Assembly (NCBI RefSeq): GCF_937934665.1
Contig: NZ_CALGYW010000114.1
Location: 1 to 15,912, forward strand
Length of the DNA stretch: 15,912 nt
Direction: 5' to 3'
Origin: an uncultured Anaerococcus sp.
GTDB taxonomy: Bacteria > Bacillota > Clostridia > Tissierellales > Peptoniphilaceae
The notes below the pieces were generated by a model, which was given only the letters and a program-made list of their open reading frames with translations, searched no databases and had not been told where the DNA came from. Shown in pieces: positions 6,824 to 12,747 of this stretch (positions within the stretch are counted from its first letter, which is position 1; each line of letters begins with the position of its first letter). The translations under genes and the position numbers were made by a program.

Positions 6824-7193
6824 GGTTATCCTCCCATTTTTTGCTGATATTTTTTATAAAATCTTCCCTACTGAGACCTTTTAGCTTGGCTATGGCAATT
6901 AAAAGGTCTAGTTCTGACTCAATTTTTCCAAGGTTATAAGCTGCCATTGGATTTTGATTTTCTGATATGAGACTACCGTACCTCCTATCCATTGTAAGGA
7001 CCCCATCAGCTTCCAAAAGCTTGTAGGCCTTGTTGACTGTGTGGAGGTTGATACCGATATTTTCAGCCATCTCCCTTACTGAAGGGAGTTTATCACCGGC
7101 CTTTATATCCCCTCTGGCAAGTCCTATTATTATTCCCCTTCTGATTTGCTCATAGATTGGTAAATCAGATTTAAAATCAATTTCTAAAAACAT
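6816..7193 (-). CDS. GntR-family regulator, YtrA/YhcF type
   Basis: At 125 residues this is the short YtrA-type GntR regulator. An N-terminal winged helix-turn-helix (about residues 10-75, with YEQIRRGIIIGLARGDIKAGDKLPSVREMAENIGINLHTVNKAYKLLEADG) is followed by only a short helical dimerisation tail rather than a ligand-binding domain. It probably represses its own two-gene operon with the membrane protein downstream (8-nt overlap). An AT-rich palindrome at 7214-7232 in front of the gene is a plausible operator. The RBS AAGGAGGG is close to the start codon. The inducer is unknown; YtrA relatives often respond to cell-wall antibiotics. Confidence 0.88.
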   Translation of the reverse strand: MFLEIDFKSDLPIYEQIRRGIIIGLARGDIKAGDKLPSVREMAENIGINLHTVNKAYKLLEADGVLTMDRRYGSLISENQNPMAAYNLGKIESELDLLIAIAKLKGLSREDFIKNISKKWEDNHD

Positions 7194-7213
7194 ACACCCT
7201 CCTTGCTCTATCT

Positions 7214-7232
7214 GTTATATATATAATATAAC
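7214..7232. promoter_or_regulatory. Candidate GntR operator
   Basis: GTTATATATATAATATAAC is an imperfect 19-bp palindrome with GTTATA/TATAAC ends. It lies 21 bp upstream of the GntR gene, over the likely -10 region. The low complexity of the A/T core limits confidence. Confidence 0.4.
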
Positions 7233-7327
7233 AAGACTAGCAAAAAGTAAATAGGATTTTAATATTTTTTCTAAATGACTTTGACTTTTAGGTAAAATTT
7301 CTCTTTCTTACCAGACTATGAAATACT

Positions 7328-7369
7328 TTGTTAAAAAAATTAGGTATTTTTATATTTTTTTGATATAAT
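7328..7369 (+). promoter_or_regulatory. Promoter region of dehydrogenase gene
   Basis: TTGTTA (7328-7333), a 17-nt spacer and TATATT (7351-7356) give a good SigA-type promoter, with a start about 24 nt before the ATG. A second, extended -10 (TGATATAAT, 7361-7369) would start transcription inside the RBS and is less likely. The RBS is GGAGGTG at 7376-7382. Confidence 0.5.
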
Positions 7370-7386
7370 ATCCTGGAGGTGAAAAT

Positions 7387-8307
7387 ATGAAATTAGGAAT
7401 AATCGGTGCAGGAGCAGTTGGATTTGCTGTTGGATACACAGCAGCAAGAATGGGCATAGCTTCTGACATAAAATACAATGATATTGATGAAGGAAAGGCC
7501 AAGGCTCAGGCCATGGATATAGAGGATGCGTCAAGCTTTTACCCACACTATGTAAAAATGAGTTGGGGATCCTACAAGGATATGGCTGACAGGGACATAA
7601 TAGTAACTGCTACAGGCAGCCTTGATGGCATAAGAGATAGGCTTGAAGAATACGAAATGTTCAAGGATGCCACAGAAGCCTATGTAAAAGAAATCGTAGA
7701 AGCAGGCTTTGACGGAATATTTATAGTAGTGGGAAATCCTTGTGACCTAATGGCAGATCTTGTCTATAGGGCAAGCGGTTTTCCAAAGGAAAGAGTAATA
7801 GGATCAGGTACAGCCCTTGATACAACAAGGCTAAACACTACTTTATGTAAACTTTTAGAAATAGACCCAGCTGACGTAAGGGGTGTTGTACTTGGCGAGC
7901 ACGGCGAAAGCCAATTTGTTGCTTGGTCAAATATTTTTATAAACAACCTACAATTTAACGAATACCTAAAACAAAATCCCAAAAACTTCTCTAGGGATGA
8001 TGTAGAAAACCTAGTAAGAGAAAGAGCTTGGAGGGTAATAGACGGCAAGGGTCACACCCAATGTGGTATAGGCAATACTGTCTGCTCAATGATAGATGCT
8101 ATAGTAAATGATAGAAAAAAGGTAATCCTTGTAGCTACCCTCATGGAAGGTATGTATGGCCTAGATGACATCTACCTATCTACCCCATGTGTCCTAGGTA
8201 AAAACGGCATGGAAAAGGCAATCGAGCTAAATTTAAACGAAGAAGAGCTAGAAAGACTAAAACATTCAGAAAAAGTTTTAAAGGCTAATAGGGAAAAATA
8301 TAGATAA
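7387..8307 (+). CDS. L-2-hydroxyacid dehydrogenase, LDH/HicDH-like
   Basis: This 306-residue NAD-dependent dehydrogenase belongs to the LDH/MDH family. The nucleotide loop GAGAVG is at residues 7-12, with D32 at the end of the second strand favouring NAD. Substrate-binding R85, the D145/R148 pair (ALDTTRLN) and the proton-relay H172 (LGEHGESQF) are all in place. The active-site loop (TGSLDGIRDRL) lacks both the Gln typical of lactate dehydrogenase and the Arg typical of malate dehydrogenase. That leaves L-2-hydroxyisocaproate-type or other branched 2-oxoacid reduction as a real alternative to lactate. It would reoxidise NADH in fermentation. It is monocistronic, with its own promoter and a terminator at 8311-8337. 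Confidence 0.88.
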   Translation: MKLGIIGAGAVGFAVGYTAARMGIASDIKYNDIDEGKAKAQAMDIEDASSFYPHYVKMSWGSYKDMADRDIIVTATGSLDGIRDRLEEYEMFKDATEAYVKEIVEAGFDGIFIVVGNPCDLMADLVYRASGFPKERVIGSGTALDTTRLNTTLCKLLEIDPADVRGVVLGEHGESQFVAWSNIFINNLQFNEYLKQNPKNFSRDDVENLVRERAWRVIDGKGHTQCGIGNTVCSMIDAIVNDRKKVILVATLMEGMYGLDDIYLSTPCVLGKNGMEKAIELNLNEEELERLKHSEKVLKANREKYR

Positions 8308-8310
8308 AGA

Positions 8311-8337
8311 AAAACGAGCAAACAGGCTCGTTTTTTT
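8311..8337 (+). terminator. Bidirectional intrinsic terminator
   Basis: AAAACGAGC-AAACAG-GCTCGTTTTTTT forms a stem with a T-run on the plus strand for the dehydrogenase gene. On the minus strand it gives GCTCGTTTTTC for the converging mnmM operon. Confidence 0.85.
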
Positions 8338-8358
8338 GCTTATCTATACTTAGGCCTA

Positions 8359-8901
8359 CTAATTTTTTTCTATGACAATTATATAGGGTGGATTGTTGGG
8401 TCTTGTTGGATAGGCTATTTTTATTAGACCATATTTTTTCTGATCTAGACCTTGGAGGTAGGCTTTAAGCTTCTCGCTTTCTACTTTCCCTGCTGGGTGG
8501 CCTGGGTAAATAGTCAGGATTATTATCCCATCTTTATTTAAAAGTCCCAGAGTCTTTTCTAGGCTTGCTAGGGTAGTTTTGTAGGAGGTGGTAATAGTCT
8601 TATCTCCACCGGGCAGGTAGCCTAGGTTGTAGATTATAAGGTCTAGGCCTTCTTTTATATATTTATCGACCTCAGCGTGGCTTCTTAGATTAAAGATAAA
8701 TCTCTCATCATCTCCAATAAGGTTAAGGGCTTTTTCTCGGGCTTCTTTTTGGATATCAAAGCCATAGAGTCTTTCGACACTTGTATTTTCTAGGATATAC
8801 TTACTATCATTTCCCCCGCCTACTGTCATGTCGGCTGCGACCTTTATTTCCTTTTTAGAGTCTATTATTATTTTGACCAGGTCAACTACTCTCTTTCCCA
8901 T
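8359..8901 (-). CDS. mnmM: tRNA mnm5s2U-type methyltransferase MnmM (YtqB family)
   Basis: This is a 180-residue class I SAM-dependent methyltransferase of the former 'putative rRNA methylase' family (YtqB), now linked to the last methylation of the wobble uridine in tRNA (nm5s2U to mnm5s2U). The SAM-binding motif I is ADMTVGGGNDSKYIL (residues 23-37). The family signatures IIYNLGYLPGGDKTITT and TIYPGHPAGKVE are both present. Length matches the family. The start codon overlaps the stop of the upstream ImmA-like gene by one base (TAATG), so it is translated from the regulator/peptidase operon. That pairing is unusual for this housekeeping enzyme. It converges on the dehydrogenase gene and shares its terminator. 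Confidence 0.82.
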   Translation of the reverse strand: MGKRVVDLVKIIIDSKKEIKVAADMTVGGGNDSKYILENTSVERLYGFDIQKEAREKALNLIGDDERFIFNLRSHAEVDKYIKEGLDLIIYNLGYLPGGDKTITTSYKTTLASLEKTLGLLNKDGIIILTIYPGHPAGKVESEKLKAYLQGLDQKKYGLIKIAYPTRPNNPPYIIVIEKN

Positions 8902-9452
8902 TAGTAGGACCTCAAATTCTTGTAGTCCTTGCCGTCGATTTGCCTAAAAAAGTCAGCCTGGTTTGGACCTTCTCTTCTTATTGGCATACCCATCCTGTGC
9001 ATTTCGTTTAATTTAAAAATCATGAGGTTGACATTGACATCATGCATACTGGCTAACTCATTGTAGGTATATCCTTCTACTATATCCTCCATCAGTTTCT
9101 TTTCATCAAGAAGGAGGTGGGCGGCAAAGATATTAGCCTCTATTTCCATTTCGCTTTTGATATCAAAAATCTCATACTCTACCAAGGTTTTTTTGGCATT
9201 TGCCTGGTGGTAGATATCATGGCCTAACTCGTGGGCAAATACCATATTTAAAATCCTATAGTCTACATTTGGATTGTAGAAGACGAAGCGACTTTCTAGG
9301 ATTATCTTATACATACCTAGTAGCTTAGTGTCTTCCTTGAAGGGTATAAGGTGGACTCCTCGCTCTTCTAAGATAGACCTAGGATCACGGGTGCCATGGA
9401 TTTTGATCAGGTCTAAGGCGTCCTCATAGATTTGATCATAGGAGTAGGTCAT
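8901..9452 (-). CDS. ImmA/IrrE-family zinc metallopeptidase
   Basis: This 183-residue protein is of the COG2856 family. The zinc motif HELGH is at residues 74-78 (ligands H74, H78; catalytic E75). The third ligand is probably E105 in EIEANIFAAHLLL, the typical ExEAN-x-FA signature. ICEBs1 ImmA and Deinococcus IrrE/PprI use this fold to cut a paired XRE repressor (ImmR, DdrO) after DNA damage. Here the gene starts inside the stop codon of an XRE regulator (TAATG overlap), the canonical pairing, and the divergent gene is a damage-tolerance polymerase. It is very likely the protease that inactivates the upstream XRE protein. What activates it is unknown. No phage or ICE genes are visible, so prophage immunity is a weaker alternative. 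Confidence 0.87.
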   Translation of the reverse strand: MTYSYDQIYEDALDLIKIHGTRDPRSILEERGVHLIPFKEDTKLLGMYKIILESRFVFYNPNVDYRILNMVFAHELGHDIYHQANAKKTLVEYEIFDIKSEMEIEANIFAAHLLLDEKKLMEDIVEGYTYNELASMHDVNVNLMIFKLNEMHRMGMPIRREGPNQADFFRQIDGKDYKNLRSY

Positions 9453-9847
9453 TACTTATTTTTCCTAAATTTTTTGCTATCTTGCCTAGCTATATAGTAG
9501 GCTTCGGAGATGGCATCTAGGATGGCCCTCTTATCTTCTTCTGGGATTTCTCCCCCCGCCATAAGACCTATAACCCCGTCGACTAACTCTTCTGCTTCCT
9601 TGCCTGCCTTGATGCCGTACCTTTCGCGGGTGGTAAGGACAAAGTCTTCCTCATCTGTAACCAGGTAGTCATGGCTGGTATCTAGGGCATCTGCCAGAAG
9701 GTCGTAGGTCTTTCTATACCTTGGCTTAGATAGGCCTAATTCATAGCGGGATATGGTTTTAAGGGATACTTCTACCATGTCGGCTAGTTCTTGTTGGGTT
9801 AACTTTTTTTCTTCTCTTAGACTTTTTAATTTGCTTGCGAAACTCAT
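9452..9847 (-). CDS. XRE-family repressor, ImmR/DdrO-like
   Basis: This 131-residue DNA-binding protein has an N-terminal Cro/cI helix-turn-helix (residues 7-61: LKSLREEKKLTQQELADMVEVSLKTISRYELGLSKPR). A helical C-terminal part (about 70-131) probably dimerises and contains the site recognised by the ImmA-like peptidase. A lysine-rich tail (KKFRKNK) ends the protein. It is the first gene of an XRE-ImmA-MnmM operon and is divergent from the Y-family polymerase gene. The 17-bp palindromes at 9905-9921 and 9934-9950 are the obvious operators. I infer that it represses both the polymerase and itself. The RBS is GAGGAG, four nt from the ATG. Confidence 0.85.
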   Translation of the reverse strand: MSFASKLKSLREEKKLTQQELADMVEVSLKTISRYELGLSKPRYRKTYDLLADALDTSHDYLVTDEEDFVLTTRERYGIKAGKEAEELVDGVIGLMAGGEIPEEDKRAILDAISEAYYIARQDSKKFRKNK

Positions 9848-9875
9848 TATTCTCCTCTTTTTCTTTTTATCTGTG

Positions 9876-9888
9876 TCCTAATTTAGGA
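9876..9888. promoter_or_regulatory. Small palindrome in XRE mRNA leader
   Basis: TCCTA-ATT-TAGGA is a perfect 5-bp inverted repeat about 30 bp upstream of the XRE gene. It differs from the two 17-bp operators. It could be a hairpin or an unrelated protein site. Confidence 0.25.
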
Positions 9889-9897
9889 AAACCTGTC

Positions 9898-9926
9898 TTG
9901 ACAAAAGACATTTAGTGTCTTATAAT
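9898..9926 (+). promoter_or_regulatory. Consensus SigA promoter of Y-family polymerase gene
   Basis: TTGACA (9898-9903), exactly 17 nt, then TATAAT (9921-9926): a perfect match to both hexamers with ideal spacing. Such a strong promoter for a mutagenic polymerase implies tight repression. The spacer is filled by the palindromic operator at 9905-9921. Confidence 0.85.
9905..9921. promoter_or_regulatory. Operator 1: 17-bp palindrome
   Basis: AAGACA-TTTAG-TGTCTT has perfect 6-bp inverted arms. It fits between the -35 and -10 of the polymerase promoter and shares the first T of the -10. A repressor bound here would block RNA polymerase. The XRE protein encoded next door is the likely ligand. Confidence 0.7.
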
Positions 9927-9933
9927 TATCTTA

Positions 9934-9950
9934 AAGTCATTTATTGTCTT
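9934..9950. promoter_or_regulatory. Operator 2: 17-bp palindrome
   Basis: AAGTCA-TTTAT-TGTCTT matches operator 1 at 15 of 17 positions, with one imperfect arm position. It is centred 29 bp away. It lies just after the predicted polymerase transcription start and over the predicted start of the leftward XRE promoter. Confidence 0.65.
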
Positions 9951-9951
9951 G

Positions 9952-9980
9952 ATTATACATTAAGAGTCTAGAATAATCAA
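9952..9980 (-). promoter_or_regulatory. Promoter of XRE-ImmA-mnmM operon
   Basis: On the minus strand TTGATT (9975-9980), a 17-nt spacer and TATAAT (9952-9957). A perfect 10-bp inverted repeat, TCTTGATTAT (9947-9956) and ATAATCAAGA (9973-9982), covers both hexamers. Operator 2 overlaps the predicted start site near 9945, which supports autorepression. The leader would be about 98 nt. Confidence 0.6.
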
Positions 9981-10012
9981 GATATTTTAGAAATTTTAAT
10001 AAGGAGTACATC

Positions 10013-11254
10013 ATGAAAAAAATCATCCTACATTCAGATATGAACGCCTGCTATGCCTCCATAGAGGCTAAGCTAAATCCAGCCCTTAAGGGCAAGGCTA
10101 TGGCTGTGGCAGGAAATCCTAAAAATAGAAACGGAATCATCCTTGCCAAAAGCCAAGAGGCCAAGGAGATGGGTGTTAAGACTGGTATGCCTATCTGGGA
10201 GGCCCTTACCCATTGTAGGGATTTGATTTTGGTTCCTCCCCACTATGACGAGTATCTAAGACATTCAAAAATGGCCAAGAAAATCTACTACGACTACACC
10301 AACCAGGTCGAATCTTTTGGCCTTGATGAATGTTTTCTAGATGTATCTGGCTCTAGGAAGCTTTTTGGGTCAGGATTAGACATTGCCAAGGAAATTTCTA
10401 GGCGTATGAAGGAAGAAGTTGGTCTTACAGTGTCTATAGGAGTTTCTTTTTGCAAAATTTTTGCCAAACTTGGTTCAGATATGAAAAAACCTGACGCCAT
10501 AACAGTCATTGACGAAAATAATTGGAAGGAGAAGGTCTGGCCTCAAAAGGTAGAAGCCATGGTAGGAATCGGCAGGGCAAGTAAGGCTAAGCTTAACCGC
10601 ATCGGCATCTACACCCTAGGAGACCTTGCCCAAGCACCTGCAAGCCTTCTTAAAAACCTCCTTGGAGTAAATGGACTCTACCTTTGGACCTATGCCAACG
10701 GCGAAGACATCCGCCCGGTTGTTGACCTAAACCACAAAGATATCATAAAAACCATAGGCAACTCCTCTACATGTAGGAAGGACCTTTTAACTAAGGGCGA
10801 GGTCAAAAATGTCATCCAGGAGTTAAGTTTTTCCGTATCTAGAAGGCTCAGGGAAGCGGGTCTTGAGGCAAATGGAGTAGAAATATTTGTAAGAGACTCC
10901 AAGCTTTTTTCCATGCATTTTAGGGATAGACTCAAGCTTGCAAGCCAGTCTTCTATAACCCTAACAGATGCTGGTTTTAGGCTATTTTGTGAGAAATATA
11001 AGTGGGATTTGCCAGTTAGGGCCATCGGTATAAGGGCTGTGGACCTTAAGCCTCTGGGGTCAGGCAGCCAACTTGATGTTTTTATGGAGTGTGAGAAGTA
11101 TTTTAAGGAAGAATCCTGTGACAAGGCCATCTACGAAATAAGGAAAAAATATGGCAAGGATGCTATTTCTTTTGCCGCTCTCAAAAGAGATATAAAACTA
11201 CCTGAGGAAATCAACGAAATCATTACCCTTCCCAACAGGCACTACAATTCCTGA
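10013..11254 (+). CDS. dinB: Y-family DNA polymerase (Pol IV/UmuC-like)
   Basis: This 413-residue translesion polymerase has catalytic carboxylates D9 (HSDMNACYASIE) and D105/E106 (SFGLDECFLD). The steric-gate aromatic is Y14. Helix-hairpin-helix-like thumb sequence occurs near 183-222 (MVGIGRASKAKLNRIGIYTLGDLA), and the little-finger domain occupies about 245-345. QLDVF at 353-357 fits a beta-clamp-binding motif. N11, rather than the Asp of E. coli DinB, makes the active site look more like UmuC/YqjW, so the Pol IV/Pol V boundary is uncertain. The RBS is AAGGAG. It is transcribed from a consensus promoter overlapped by palindromic operators, divergent from an XRE-ImmA pair, which implies damage-inducible expression without LexA. 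Confidence 0.92.
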   Translation: MKKIILHSDMNACYASIEAKLNPALKGKAMAVAGNPKNRNGIILAKSQEAKEMGVKTGMPIWEALTHCRDLILVPPHYDEYLRHSKMAKKIYYDYTNQVESFGLDECFLDVSGSRKLFGSGLDIAKEISRRMKEEVGLTVSIGVSFCKIFAKLGSDMKKPDAITVIDENNWKEKVWPQKVEAMVGIGRASKAKLNRIGIYTLGDLAQAPASLLKNLLGVNGLYLWTYANGEDIRPVVDLNHKDIIKTIGNSSTCRKDLLTKGEVKNVIQELSFSVSRRLREAGLEANGVEIFVRDSKLFSMHFRDRLKLASQSSITLTDAGFRLFCEKYKWDLPVRAIGIRAVDLKPLGSGSQLDVFMECEKYFKEESCDKAIYEIRKKYGKDAISFAALKRDIKLPEEINEIITLPNRHYNS

Positions 11255-11334
11255 TAAAATCTAAGGGTCTTTGGGTATAAATATAAGTAAATACAAGGAA
11301 AATTACTTCACACTTAAAATTTAAGGAGAAAATA

Positions 11335-11739
11335 ATGACAGAACAAAAATTAAACTTATTAACAGATTATTTCCAAGATAACGGCATCGAAGGCCTAGAT
11401 CCTCAAAAAGTCCTCGAAAATATGTCCGATGATGAGATAAGGGCCATGGTCTCAGGCAATGATGAATATGTAGTCAAAAGAAGCGGCAACATAGAAAAAT
11501 ACAAAAAAGATAAGGTTGCCAGATCCATCAAAAATTCAGCCGACGAGTCTGATATCCAGTTAAATAGCTCAGATGTTGATATCATCATAAAAGACATAAC
11601 AGATAGGTTGTTTTATGGGGATGATAAAAAACTCACCCCAACCGTAGAAGTCAGAGACATGGTCATAGAAATCTTGAAAAAAGACGGCTATTCCAAGGTT
11701 AGCGAGGCCTACGAAAACTACGCCAAAAACCAAAACTAA
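11335..11739 (+). CDS. Stand-alone ATP-cone domain protein
   Basis: This 134-residue protein has an ATP-cone domain at about residues 44-130 (YVVKRSGNIEKYKKDKVARSIKNSA ... LTPTVEVRDMVIEILKKDGYSKVSEAYENYA). This is the nucleotide-sensing module found at the N-terminus of ribonucleotide reductases and in NrdR. It has neither the NrdR zinc ribbon nor a reductase domain. The first 43 residues form an acidic helical extension (DYFQDNGIEGLDPQKVLENMSDDEIRAMV) of unknown role. The RBS is AAGGAG. The stop codon overlaps the rlmH start by one base (TAATG), so the two are translationally coupled. It could be a nucleotide-responsive regulator; no partner is visible. The domain call is good, the function unknown. 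Confidence 0.82.
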   Translation: MTEQKLNLLTDYFQDNGIEGLDPQKVLENMSDDEIRAMVSGNDEYVVKRSGNIEKYKKDKVARSIKNSADESDIQLNSSDVDIIIKDITDRLFYGDDKKLTPTVEVRDMVIEILKKDGYSKVSEAYENYAKNQN

Positions 11740-12221
11740 TGTTAATCAAAATAGTTGCAGTAGGCAAAATCAAGGAAAAATTCTACAAAGACGCCCTAGC
11801 TGAGTATGAAAAAAGAATGAAAAGCTACAACAAGGTCGAAATTGTAGAAGTAGCAGATGAAAAAGCTCCTGAAACCTTATCAAGCAAGGAAGTAGATCAG
11901 GTAAAGACAGCCGAAGGCGAGAGAATACTAAGTAAGATCAAGGACGACTCCTTTGTAGTGACCCTAGAAATAAATGGCAAGGCCCTAGATTCTATAAAAT
12001 TTGCCAAACTCATCCAAGATGAAATGCTAGATGGCTTTGGCAGGGACCTAGTCTTTGTCATAGGAGGTTCAAACGGCCTTGGAGAAAATGTCCTAAAAAG
12101 GTCTAATTACAAACTATCCTTCGGCAAAATGACCTACCCCCACCAACTAATGAGGGTTATATTAATGGAACAAATATATAGGGCTTATAGGATTATAAAT
12201 AAGGAACCATACCATAAGTAA
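11739..12221 (+). CDS. rlmH: 23S rRNA (pseudouridine1915-N3)-methyltransferase RlmH
   Basis: RlmH is a SPOUT-class methyltransferase that methylates pseudouridine 1915 in helix 69 of 23S rRNA, acting on assembled 70S ribosomes. The 160-residue length is exact for the family. The trefoil-knot SAM site is visible as FVIGGSNGLGENV (residues 106-118) followed by LSFGKMTYPHQLMRVILMEQIYRAYRI and the conserved C-terminal EPYHK. The start codon overlaps the ATP-cone gene stop. The stop codon TAA lies at the first bases of a sequence related to the 3' end of the GIY-YIG gene, so the repeat unit downstream begins exactly at the end of rlmH. Confidence 0.95.
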   Translation: MLIKIVAVGKIKEKFYKDALAEYEKRMKSYNKVEIVEVADEKAPETLSSKEVDQVKTAEGERILSKIKDDSFVVTLEINGKALDSIKFAKLIQDEMLDGFGRDLVFVIGGSNGLGENVLKRSNYKLSFGKMTYPHQLMRVILMEQIYRAYRIINKEPYHK

Positions 12222-12257
12222 GATGAATTGGTAAATCTTTATTATCAGATTATATAA
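12219..12257 (+). pseudogene. Decayed remnant of a GIY-YIG gene 3' end
   Basis: Starting at the rlmH stop codon, TAAGATGAAT...TTGG...CTTTATTATCAGATTATATAAGGGTAT matches the last ~45 bp of the intact GIY-YIG gene (12702-12752). The differences are a few substitutions and 4-5 missing bases that destroy the frame. It is followed directly by a copy of the same palindromic element that follows the intact gene. I infer an older copy of the nuclease-plus-palindrome unit, reduced to its tail. Confidence 0.6.
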
Positions 12258-12430
12258 GGGTATCTTTTCGTTCATCCTGGTCCTTAAGCTATGGGGTCCC
12301 TCGTCGAAAGTCTACGACTTTCTCGCTCGGGACGGCGCATGTTGTAACCAACCCCACAGCGCCGTCCCGACAAAGACCATAGGCCGCCGAGGGACCCTAT
12401 AAGGTAAAGACCAGAATATTCGAAGGGACC
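12256..12430. repeat. Palindromic multi-hairpin element, copy A
   Basis: The outer stem ATGGGGTCCCTCG (12291-12303) pairs with CGAGGGACCCTAT (12388-12400), and weaker pairing continues outward to TTCG/CGAA near 12267 and 12421. Inside are AAGTC-TAC-GACTT (12308-12320) and a perfect 12-bp inverted repeat, TCGGGACGGCGC (12327-12338) with GCGCCGTCCCGA (12359-12370). The whole can fold as a cruciform or a branched RNA. It ends about 30 bp before the GIY-YIG start codon. Confidence 0.8.
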
Positions 12431-12459
12431 AGCTCAATAAACCCACATCAGGAGAAATA

Positions 12460-12747
12460 ATGTATCATTTCGTATATATACTAACAACAAAATATAATAA
12501 GAGATTTTATACTGGCTATACAAACAACCTCTTAAGACGTACATATGAACATAAAAACCACTTAGACAAGGGAAGTTTTACAGATAGATACAACATAACC
12601 AAGCTTGTCTATTATGAAGTCTTTGAAGACTATGAATACGCCAGAGCAAGAGAAGACCAGATAAAAGGATATAGGAGAGAAAAAAAGATAAACTTGGTAA
12701 ATAAGATGAATCAAAATTGGGATGACCTTTATCATCAAATGATATAG
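12460..12747 (+). CDS. Small GIY-YIG nuclease-domain protein (UPF0213-like)
   Basis: This 95-residue protein consists almost wholly of a GIY-YIG endonuclease domain. The signature appears as FVYIL (residues 4-8) and FYTGYTNNLLRRTYEHK (16-32), with catalytic Tyr and Arg candidates Y5, Y17 and R26/R27. The Glu-containing FEDYEYARAREDQIKGYRREKKINLVNKMN follows, as in the YhbQ/UPF0213 family. No separate DNA-binding domain is present. The RBS AGGAG lies six nt from the ATG. The gene is flanked by two copies of a palindromic element, and a decayed copy of its own 3' end lies upstream, after rlmH. That suggests a mobile or duplicating unit rather than a housekeeping gene. The cellular function of the family is poorly known. 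Confidence 0.88.
   Translation: MYHFVYILTTKYNKRFYTGYTNNLLRRTYEHKNHLDKGSFTDRYNITKLVYYEVFEDYEYARAREDQIKGYRREKKINLVNKMNQNWDDLYHQMI

Noticed and set aside
8901..9847. XRE-ImmA pair as a prophage or ICE immunity remnant.
   Set aside because: No integrase, excisionase or att-like repeats are seen. The flanks are chromosomal, and the divergent gene is a polymerase controlled by the shared operators. The idea is not excluded but is less likely.
9898..9950. LexA (SOS) boxes in front of dinB.
   Set aside because: The Gram-positive LexA box (GAAC-N4-GTTC) is absent. The palindromes here have AAGACA/TGTCTT arms instead.
10690..11130. A 146-codon minus-strand frame antisense to the Y-family polymerase.
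   Set aside because: It is a composition shadow of the polymerase gene and has no recognisable features.
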